Under the pieces are notes generated by a model that was given only the letters and a program-made list of their open reading frames with translations, was not told the DNA's origin and ran no database searches. A program made the position numbers and the translations under genes. Positions 1 through 4,871 of a stretch of 6,077 nt of DNA are shown piece after piece. The stretch's first letter is position 1; every line of letters begins with the position of its first letter. The stretch is from an uncultured Eubacteriales bacterium (GTDB lineage Bacteria > Bacillota > Clostridia > Oscillospirales > Oscillospiraceae): positions 1 to 6,077 of the forward strand of contig ONVR01000312.1 in assembly GCA_900321335.1 (NCBI GenBank), given 5' to 3'.

Positions 1-704
1 ACAGGCCCACGATCTTCTGCCCCACCCACATCGGCGGCGCGGATATCGAGATGGCGCTGGAGGCGGTGCACGTCCCCTGCTGGCTGGCGCTGGGCGACCC
101 CCGGGAGCTTTACAAAAGCGCCAGCGGCATGATGCTCCAGATGAACGGACTGATCTGCCTGGACGTACTGGAAAAGCGGGATCGTCTCTGTGCCCGGGCA
201 AAGATGGAGGCGCTGCTGAAAAAAGGCGGCAATCTGCTGATCTTCCCCGAGGGCGCCCAGAACGTGAGCCGAAACGCCCTGCTCAGCCCCCTGTATGCCG
301 GGTCGGTGGAGCTGGCCATCACCTGCGGGGCCGAGATCGTCCCCATGGGGATCGAGCGGATGGGAGATACGTACTTCTGCGTGCTGGGCGAGCCCATTTC
401 CTACGAGGGCCGCAGTCTTGCGGAGCGCTACGCCCTGACGGCGGAGCTGCGGGACGCCATGGCGACGCTGAAGTGGGAGATCGCGGAAGCCCTCCCTCCC
501 TTGCGCAGAGAGGAGCTCTCGGAGAAAACCTACGAGGACTTTATAAACGGGATCCTGTCCATGAACACGGCCTATTCCCTCACGGTGGATTATATTGTCC
601 AGACCCAGTTCCATCCCAAAAACATCACGGAACCGGCGCAGGCCTTTGCCCATCTGGACAACCTGATCCCCCGCCGGGAGAACGCCTTTTTATTCCGTAA
701 ATAG
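1..704 (+). CDS. PlsC-type lysophospholipid acyltransferase, 5'-truncated by the window
   Basis: The family transfers an acyl chain onto lysophosphatidic acid or a related acceptor at the inner membrane face, in phospholipid synthesis. The frame is open from position 3, so the ATG at 51 is internal and the real start lies outside the window. In-window residues 9-14 (nt 27-44) read H-I-G-G-A-D, which fits the catalytic HX4D motif. Residues 81-85 (nt 243-257) read FPEGA, matching the FPEGT substrate motif with Thr changed to Ala. VPMGIER at about 113-119 fits the last block, and the LDVLEKRDR stretch fits the second. About 90 residues follow the last motif, longer than a minimal PlsC. That extension contains a conserved-looking stretch (TYEDFINGILSMN) that I cannot assign. 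The gene ends with TAG at 702-704, just before a stem-loop. The family call is firm; the exact substrate is unknown. Confidence 0.85.
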   Translation, partial: RPTIFCPTHIGGADIEMALEAVHVPCWLALGDPRELYKSASGMMLQMNGLICLDVLEKRDRLCARAKMEALLKKGGNLLIFPEGAQNVSRNALLSPLYAGSVELAITCGAEIVPMGIERMGDTYFCVLGEPISYEGRSLAERYALTAELRDAMATLKWEIAEALPPLRREELSEKTYEDFINGILSMNTAYSLTVDYIVQTQFHPKNITEPAQAFAHLDNLIPRRENAFLFRK

Positions 705-710
705 AAAATC

Positions 711-744
711 AACCCCCGGTATGGCAAAGGCCATACCGGGGGTT
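711..744. terminator. Perfect 15-bp stem-loop, likely bidirectional terminator
   Basis: Arms 711-725 and 730-744 are exact reverse complements around a 4-nt AAAG loop. The hairpin sits in the 55-bp gap between two convergent genes (stops at 704 and 760). On the plus strand the right arm ends in TTT. On the minus strand the stem is followed by GATTTTCTAT. Both T-tracts are short, so efficiency is uncertain, but the perfect GC-rich stem and its placement support a shared terminator. Confidence 0.85.
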
Positions 745-759
745 TGCGTATATCTGCTA

Positions 760-1776
760 TTAAGAGTGGAAGCCGAAGTGCTCCTCGTTGTAACGGTCGA
801 TCTCGTCGTCGATGAACTTGTCGGCGTTGGGATATACCGTGCCGGGGCCGCCGTAGGTGATGCAGGGGATAAAGTGGCCCAGGGTGCCGTACTCGTCGCA
901 GACTCTGCGGACCTCGGCCCGGATCTCCTCCTCAGTGGAGTCGGCCCGGTCCACGATGGCGGCGTCAATACCACCCATGAGGCACATGCGGCCGTCGATC
1001 TCCTTGCTGATGCGGGGGATGTCGTTCTGGGGCAGTACGCCCTGCCAGATGTCGATATGCAGGTCGATCATATCCTCCACAATGGGCTCACAGAAGGAGT
1101 CAGAGTGGTGCATGATGATCACGCCGGCGTCGTGCATGTAGTTATAAGCCTTCTCATAGTTGGGCTTTATAAACTCCCGCCACTGGTCGGGACGCATGAA
1201 CAGATTGGTCTTGCTGCCCCAGTCGTCGTGAGAGAGCATGATATCGGGGTGAACGGCGTCCGTCATGAGCTTCATGCCGTTGTAGCGGTACTCGCCGATG
1301 GCGGCCTCCAGATCGGCGAAGGCCTCCTCCTCCAGCATGATGTTCAGAAACGTGTCCTCAAAGCCCATGAGGAAGTGGGTGCGCTCGAACACGCCGGTGG
1401 GGGCGAACATCATCAGCAGGCTCTCGCTTCTGTCCACCTTGGCCGCCCGCTCCAGATAGGGGGCCCAGGCCTCCTCAGCGGAGCAGTTGGCGATCAGGTC
1501 GGGGACTTTGGTGAAATCCCGCCAGCAGGTGATATCGCGGACGACCTTGTTGGCCTCCGTCACGTGGGGCATGGCGCCGATGGAGCCCTCAGGCCACACG
1601 ATGGTGGTGCCCCACAGGTCCTTCATCTCCGGCATACCGGGGTAGCGGTTGCCGCGAACAAAGGTATTTACGGGGTCGCCGGGCAGGAACGTCGTACCCT
1701 CAAACTGCTTGATCAGGCGGTCGGGCTTGCCGTCTTTCTTAATGGTCTCCAAAAAATTTTCTCTCTTGCTGAGCAT
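760..1776 (-). CDS. Uroporphyrinogen-decarboxylase-like protein (UroD/MtaA superfamily)
   Basis: A 338-residue protein, near the usual length of UroD superfamily members. The N-terminus (SKRENFLETIKKDGKPDR) matches the typical family opening, where a residue near PDR helps bind substrate in true UroD. Residues 183-205 (SHDDWG, then a segment with MRPDQWREFIKP) and 222-229 (MHHSDSFC) are hallmark segments of the UroD-like corrinoid and methyltransferase group, as is LMGGID at 266-271. In MtaA/CmuA methyltransferases the equivalent of HHSD carries a zinc-binding H-x-C. Here it is H-S-D (224-226), so zinc methyltransfer chemistry is not supported. No corrinoid protein or heme gene is adjacent in the window, which argues against assigning it to heme synthesis. 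The start is set by GGAGGG (plus coordinates 1786-1791), 9 nt before ATG. It appears to be a single-gene unit with its own promoter and terminator. Family confident, reaction unknown. Confidence 0.85.
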   Translation of the reverse strand: MLSKRENFLETIKKDGKPDRLIKQFEGTTFLPGDPVNTFVRGNRYPGMPEMKDLWGTTIVWPEGSIGAMPHVTEANKVVRDITCWRDFTKVPDLIANCSAEEAWAPYLERAAKVDRSESLLMMFAPTGVFERTHFLMGFEDTFLNIMLEEEAFADLEAAIGEYRYNGMKLMTDAVHPDIMLSHDDWGSKTNLFMRPDQWREFIKPNYEKAYNYMHDAGVIIMHHSDSFCEPIVEDMIDLHIDIWQGVLPQNDIPRISKEIDGRMCLMGGIDAAIVDRADSTEEEIRAEVRRVCDEYGTLGHFIPCITYGGPGTVYPNADKFIDDEIDRYNEEHFGFHS

Positions 1777-1865
1777 TGTTTTTTACCCTCCAAACAATTC
1801 CGTAATGCGTCATCAGACGGATTCTCTCAAGTGTGCATCGGCGGATTTTCCTCTACCTGTCACTG

Positions 1866-1894
1866 ATTGTACCAGTTTTCTCCTATGAATTCAA
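1866..1894 (-). promoter_or_regulatory. Sigma-A promoter for the UroD-like gene
   Basis: On the minus strand TTGAAT (1889-1894) and TACAAT (1866-1871) are separated by exactly 17 nt. Both hexamers are close to consensus. Transcription would start near 1859, leaving a leader of about 80 nt before the ATG. I found no convincing riboswitch or attenuator fold in that leader by eye. Confidence 0.75.
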
Positions 1895-1903
1895 GCCTGT
1901 GGC

Positions 1904-1921
1904 GGTTTTATTTTCAAAACC
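1904..1921. repeat. Small dyad between divergent -35 elements
   Basis: GGTTTT (1904-1909) and AAAACC (1916-1921) form a 6-bp inverted repeat with a 6-nt AT-rich spacer. It lies between the -35 hexamers of the divergent promoters (1889-1894 minus, 1934-1939 plus). It could be an operator half-site pair or simply an AT-rich UP-like element for the minus promoter. The repeat is short enough to be chance. Confidence 0.3.
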
Positions 1922-1933
1922 TTGTGCTTTTGG

Positions 1934-1963
1934 TTGAATGATACGGGTGTTTTATATTATAAT
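1934..1963 (+). promoter_or_regulatory. Sigma-A promoter for the P-II/EEP operon
   Basis: TTGAAT (1934-1939) and a consensus TATAAT (1958-1963) are separated by 18 nt. Transcription would begin near 1970, giving a short leader of about 25 nt that carries the ribosome site at 1983-1988. This placement excludes the upstream in-frame ATG at 1938 as the start, because it would fall inside the promoter. Confidence 0.75.
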
Positions 1964-1982
1964 AGCACAAATACAACAGATT

Positions 1983-1988
1983 GGAGTG
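1983..1988 (+). promoter_or_regulatory. Ribosome binding site that fixes a TTG start
   Basis: GGAGTG has its GGAG core 8 nt before TTG at 1995-1997. The next ATG (2007) is 20 nt from that core, too far for normal initiation. The ATG at 1938 has no ribosome site and lies in the promoter. TTG is therefore the best-supported start. Confidence 0.75.
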
Positions 1989-1994
1989 ATTCCC

Positions 1995-2351
1995 TTGAAC
2001 AAACCCATGTACAAGGTTGAAATCATCTGCCGCCCACAAAAGCTGGAGACTCTCCGGACCGCCCTGTGCGAGATCGGCGTGACGGGCATGACCGTGCATC
2101 ACGTCCTGGGCTGCGGCAGAAAAAACGATGAGCGTTCCTATTACCGTCCCCATACAGCAAGCGATCTGAAAGAGCAGATCAAAATTGAGACCGTCATCTC
2201 CGAGGTGTCCGTGGACACCCTGCTGGACAAGGTGCAGCAGGTGCTCAAGATCGGCGATGTGGGAGAGGGAAAAGTATTTGTCTCCGAGATCTGCGGCGTG
2301 CTCCGCATCCGCACGGGACAGCGTGACTATGAGGCTTTGCAGTACCAATGA
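1995..2351 (+). CDS. P-II family signalling protein with divergent T-loop
   Basis: P-II proteins are small cytosolic trimers that bind ATP/ADP and 2-oxoglutarate and regulate partners through the T-loop. This 118-residue protein (TTG start) has the family framework: YKVEIICRP near the N-terminus, GVTGMTV at 28-34, and GDVGEGKVFV at 87-96 followed by RIRTG at 104-108. By comparison with E. coli GlnB from memory, the ATP residues are kept as G90, K93, R104 and R106. The T-loop (about 39-60) is one residue shorter. The Mg/2-oxoglutarate Gln39 position is K43, the Lys58 position is Q61, and no Tyr aligns with the uridylylated Tyr51. 2-oxoglutarate sensing and uridylylation are therefore doubtful. 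Its stop overlaps the start of the EEP gene (ATGA), and no amtB or glnA is next to it. Family confident; whether it is GlnB-, GlnK- or PII-like cannot be decided. Confidence 0.88.
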   Translation: MNKPMYKVEIICRPQKLETLRTALCEIGVTGMTVHHVLGCGRKNDERSYYRPHTASDLKEQIKIETVISEVSVDTLLDKVQQVLKIGDVGEGKVFVSEICGVLRIRTGQRDYEALQYQ

Positions 2352-3415
2352 AAAAATTTCTGAAAACGATTTTGATCATTCTTCTCGTCCTGGTGGTGAT
2401 CGTGGCGGGCTACGTGGCCTACGTGTTCATCTCCTACCACAGGATCCCCGACAACCAGGTGCTGGACGTGGAAGCCCAGCAGAACGCCAAAGCCCAGGCG
2501 GGCATGGAGTACAAGGTCCTCTCCTGGAATCTGGGCTTCGGCGCCTACAGCCGTGATTTCAGCTTCTTCATGGACGGGGGAAAATACTCCTGGGCCTACT
2601 CCAAGGACGAGGTGATCCGCAACATCACCGCCTCCGCCGGGCGGACGGCCGATCAGGCGCCGGACTTCGTCTTATTCCAGGAGGTGGACACGGATTCCAC
2701 CCGGGCCTATCACGTCAACGAGGCCCTTCTTCTGGCGGACAACCTGCCCGGCTATGGCTACGTGCAGGCCTGCAACTACGACTCTCCCTTCCTGTTCTAC
2801 CCCTTCACCCAGCCTCACGGCAAGTCCGTGGCCGAGCTGATGACCATGACGGCCTTCCATGCCGACAGCGCCCTGCGCCGGAGTCTGCCCGTGGAGACGG
2901 GCTTTATGAAATTCCTGGATCTGGACCGGTGCTACAGCATCACGGACATACCCGTGGATAACGGCAAGACCCTCCGGCTGTACAATCTGCACCTGTCCGC
3001 CTACACCTCCGACGGCACCATTGCCGACGAGCAGATCGACATGCTGCTGGCGGATATGGCCAAGGATTACGCCGCGGGCAACTATATCATCGCAGGCGGC
3101 GACTTCAACAAGGACCTGTTGGGCGATTCCTCCGTCTACTTCGGCGTCTCCGCCGGAGAACAAACCTGGGCCCAGCCCTTCCCCACGGACAAGCTGCCCG
3201 ATTACCTGTCCCTGCAGGCACCCCTGGATGAGAACGCTCCCGTCCCCTCCTGCCGGAACTGTGATACGGGCTACATTCCGGGTCAGACCTTCGTGCTGGT
3301 GGTAGACGGTTTTCTCGTCTCGGACAACGTGACAGTGCTGGAAAAGCACGTCATCGACGCCGACTTTGAAACCTCCGACCACAACCCCGTTTCCATGACC
3401 TTCGTGCTGAACTGA
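2348..3415 (+). CDS. Membrane-anchored endonuclease/exonuclease/phosphatase (EEP) family hydrolase
   Basis: EEP-fold enzymes cleave phosphodiester or phosphomonoester bonds in nucleic acids, phospholipids or inositol phosphates using Mg. This 355-residue protein has Lys at 2, 3 and 6, then one hydrophobic helix at about 7-29. That suggests a signal anchor with the catalytic domain outside the membrane. Catalytic motifs appear in order: VLSWNLG with N61, FVLFQEVD with E112, YNLHLSAY with H215, GGDFN with D252 and N254, VDGF with D320, and SDHNP with D344 and H345. All core residues seem present, so activity is expected; the substrate is unknown. C302 and C305 form a CxxC pair in the C-terminal part. 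The ATG overlaps the P-II stop by 4 nt and only a weak GAGG lies 13 nt upstream, so translation is probably coupled. A strong stem-loop follows the stop. Confidence 0.88.
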   Translation: MKKFLKTILIILLVLVVIVAGYVAYVFISYHRIPDNQVLDVEAQQNAKAQAGMEYKVLSWNLGFGAYSRDFSFFMDGGKYSWAYSKDEVIRNITASAGRTADQAPDFVLFQEVDTDSTRAYHVNEALLLADNLPGYGYVQACNYDSPFLFYPFTQPHGKSVAELMTMTAFHADSALRRSLPVETGFMKFLDLDRCYSITDIPVDNGKTLRLYNLHLSAYTSDGTIADEQIDMLLADMAKDYAAGNYIIAGGDFNKDLLGDSSVYFGVSAGEQTWAQPFPTDKLPDYLSLQAPLDENAPVPSCRNCDTGYIPGQTFVLVVDGFLVSDNVTVLEKHVIDADFETSDHNPVSMTFVLN

Positions 3416-3430
3416 GCAACCCAAACAGAA

Positions 3431-3465
3431 AAGGACGCATCCGGCTATCCGCCGGATGCGTCCTT
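3431..3465. terminator. Perfect 15-bp stem-loop, likely bidirectional terminator
   Basis: Arms 3431-3445 and 3451-3465 are exact reverse complements around a 5-nt TATCC loop. It lies between the convergent stops at 3415 and 3477. The plus-strand arm ends CCTT then ATTGTCTCT; the minus-strand arm ends CCTT then TTCTGTTT, a better U-tract. It probably ends both the P-II/EEP operon and the lipoprotein transcript. Confidence 0.87.
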
Positions 3466-3476
3466 ATTGTCTCTCG

Positions 3477-4052
3477 TCAGTCATATCCGCCGGAAGCGGC
3501 CGGCAGGGCCTGATACGCCTCCAGGGAGCGATAGGTCTTGCCCATAAAATCCATAAAATCACAGAAATCCGCCGCCAGGGTACTGCTGTCCCGGTAGGCC
3601 CAGGCCGAGGCGTCTCCCGTTACCCGGTAGGTCTCTCCCCCAATCTGGAATTCGGCCTCGTAAAACGTGTTGGGCACGACGGCCATCATGGTATCTGACG
3701 CCGTGAGGTTTCCGGAAGTCACCGGCTCCGTGATGCCGGTGAGCCGGCAGGCCGTCAGCTTGTCGTAAATGCGCTCCAGAAGCTCCTGCCCGGGCGTAAA
3801 GGTCCCGGACGCCGTACCGTCCAGCACCAGATCCTTCTGGATCTCCCCCGTATCGGTGTCCATGACGTTTTTCCGGTTCTCATCGATCCAGAAGGAAAAC
3901 CGGATCCGGAAATCCTCCGGCATGGTCTGCGGGATCACAGCGGGCTTGTTTTCCGTCGGCTCCCGGGTCTGCGTCTCCGTTTCGGTTCCGCAGCCGGCCA
4001 GCAGAACTACGCAGAGCATCACCAGCCCGACCGTGAGAAAAGCGCGTTTCAT
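3477..4052 (-). CDS. Small lipoprotein of unknown function
   Basis: A 191-residue protein with a type II signal peptide: basic MKR, a hydrophobic core at about 5-18, and lipobox L-A-G-C ending at C21. The mature protein is expected to be lipid-anchored on the outer face of the membrane. Residues 22-36 are a Thr/Glu-rich tether (TETETQTREPTENK). A folded domain of about 150 residues follows, with an IRFSFWIDE strand, an acidic segment and an ELLERIYDKL helix. I do not recognise the domain. The start is supported by AGGGGG (plus coordinates 4062-4067), 9 nt before ATG. It lies 84 bp downstream of the peptidase-like gene on the same strand, so the two could share a transcript. I saw no clear promoter in the gap. 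The stop (3477-3479) is 11 bp from the shared stem-loop. Confidence 0.8.
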   Translation of the reverse strand: MKRAFLTVGLVMLCVVLLAGCGTETETQTREPTENKPAVIPQTMPEDFRIRFSFWIDENRKNVMDTDTGEIQKDLVLDGTASGTFTPGQELLERIYDKLTACRLTGITEPVTSGNLTASDTMMAVVPNTFYEAEFQIGGETYRVTGDASAWAYRDSSTLAADFCDFMDFMGKTYRSLEAYQALPAASGGYD

Positions 4053-4136
4053 TTTGCCTCACCCCCTGTCTTTATGACGGGGATCCTGCAAAAAAGTTCC
4101 TGCTGATTTCGCGGCGACGGTTTCCGCCGGCCCAGG

Positions 4137-4637
4137 TTACGGGTGCGCCGTTACCCCGACGCAGGTCACGGGCCCCAGCCTGCACCGCTGCCGGACAAAC
4201 CGCTCCATGGTCAGAACGTCCACCTCCCGGCTGGGATCGGAGTTGAAAAAGCGGTACATACCGCTGCCCGCGTCGGCAAAGGCGACGTAATGGTCGTATT
4301 TTCCGTCAAAAAACCGGAGGATCCCATAGGGATACCGGTTCGGCGCCGAGAGGATCTGTTTCCGGCCCCGGGTCGTCTCGGTGCGGATCGCAAACAGGTC
4401 CAGCACCTGGCACACGGTCTTCACCGGTGTTCCGAAAAATCCTTTATACGGCAGCGCCTGCAGACACAACTTGTGGATCTGCTCCGCCGTCACCGCAAAG
4501 CCGAGAGCATGCATCAGATTGTACACCGCGATCCAGCCGCAGCCGTTATAATCCGACGCGAATTTCCCATAGGGAAACCGGCCCATTTTGCTCTGATCGA
4601 TGATGTATCCATCGCCGGAAAACCCTGATCGATCCAT
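4137..4637 (-). CDS. Papain/C39-like cysteine peptidase-like protein
   Basis: A 166-residue protein without a signal peptide or membrane helix, so probably cytosolic. Residues 31-40 (NGCGWIAVYN) resemble the start of the catalytic helix in papain-fold peptidases (C39-like), with C33 as the likely nucleophile. YDHYVAF at 114-120 supplies H116. FFNSDP at 130-135 supplies N132 or D134 as third residue. This C-H-N/D order and spacing fits the fold. The assignment rests on motif reading, and a non-catalytic or transglutaminase-like role is possible. The start is strongly supported by AGGAGG (plus coordinates 4646-4651), 8 nt before ATG. The motif R-Y/F-P-Y-G occurs twice (20-24 and 101-105). The lipoprotein gene follows 84 bp downstream on the same strand, and the divergent XpaC-like gene starts upstream. 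Confidence 0.65.
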   Translation of the reverse strand: MDRSGFSGDGYIIDQSKMGRFPYGKFASDYNGCGWIAVYNLMHALGFAVTAEQIHKLCLQALPYKGFFGTPVKTVCQVLDLFAIRTETTRGRKQILSAPNRYPYGILRFFDGKYDHYVAFADAGSGMYRFFNSDPSREVDVLTMERFVRQRCRLGPVTCVGVTAHP

Positions 4638-4705
4638 CTCTGACGCCTCCTTTTCCGCTGCTGATCGGCCCCATGGCCTTCTCTGTGTGCAGTTTCTATG
4701 GCAAT

Positions 4706-4735
4706 ATCATACCATATCTGCCGCCCGTTTGTACA
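4706..4735 (-). promoter_or_regulatory. Candidate promoter for the peptidase-like gene
   Basis: On the minus strand TGTACA (4730-4735) and TATGAT (4706-4711) are separated by 18 nt. The -10 matches consensus at five of six positions and the -35 at four of six. The transcript would start near 4699, leaving a leader of about 60 nt. Confidence 0.55.
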
Positions 4736-4814
4736 GTCCGGGAAATATTCATCTTATTTTAAGGATTTTTCAATGCTTTCCCGCAAATACCCACTTCCCT
4801 TTTTTTCGGGAATC

Positions 4815-4823
4815 TGCTATACT
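4815..4823 (+). promoter_or_regulatory. Extended -10 promoter for the XpaC-like gene
   Basis: TGC immediately followed by TATACT (4818-4823) fits an extended -10. The expected -35 position (4795-4800, TTCCCT) is poor, as is common for extended -10 promoters. A run of seven T lies at 4800-4806. The transcript would start near 4830, about 40 nt before the ATG. TATAAA at 4835-4840 is an alternative -10 but lacks a matching -35. Confidence 0.55.
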
Positions 4824-4871
4824 GTATTGTACTTTATAAACGAACATTCCCATACTGTAAAGGACTGCATT

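Larger units (their letters stand above)
1777..1994. other. Divergent intergenic region between UroD-like and P-II genes
   Basis: This 218-bp gap holds the two promoters described, a small dyad between their -35 elements, and an approximately 80-nt leader for the minus gene. It is clearly richer in AT than the flanking genes. Nothing else is convincing by eye: no tRNA, ORF with a ribosome site, or riboswitch. Confidence 0.6.
4638..4871. other. Divergent intergenic region between peptidase-like and XpaC-like genes
   Basis: This 234-bp AT-rich gap contains the promoters for both flanking genes and their ribosome sites. A loose inverted repeat (TTCCCG 4778-4783, CGGGAA 4807-4812) brackets the T-run near the plus promoter. 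I see no RNA gene or small coding frame that I can support. Confidence 0.5.

Noticed and set aside
51..53. ATG as start of the acyltransferase gene
   Set aside because: The frame continues upstream to the window edge and the HX4D catalytic motif lies before this ATG, so it is an internal methionine.
1777..1860. Possible riboswitch or attenuator in the UroD-like leader
   Set aside because: Only short, weak complementarities are visible, with no recognisable aptamer core and no terminator-like hairpin.
721..1866. 381-codon plus-strand open frame opposite the UroD-like gene
   Set aside because: It is a GC-rich shadow of the minus-strand gene. Its product is a Val/Gly/His/Asp-rich composition with no family motif, it starts inside the terminator stem, and it has no ribosome site.
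1914..2348. 144-codon minus-strand frame opposite the P-II gene
   Set aside because: P-II motifs are unmistakable on the plus strand. The minus frame runs through the P-II promoter and has no family signal.
2672..3424. 250-codon minus-strand open frame opposite the EEP gene
   Set aside because: The plus strand encodes a full set of EEP motifs. The minus frame is low-information (Gly/Val/His/Gln-rich) and has no ribosome site.
4053..4136. Stem with T-run as an intrinsic terminator between the peptidase-like and lipoprotein genes
   Set aside because: A short GC stem (about 6 bp with one G-U pair) exists, but the T-run is some 15 nt away from it, so it does not fit an intrinsic terminator.
4143..4628. 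161-codon plus-strand frame opposite the peptidase-like gene
   Set aside because: The minus gene has a perfect AGGAGG at correct spacing and a plausible catalytic triad. The plus frame has neither.
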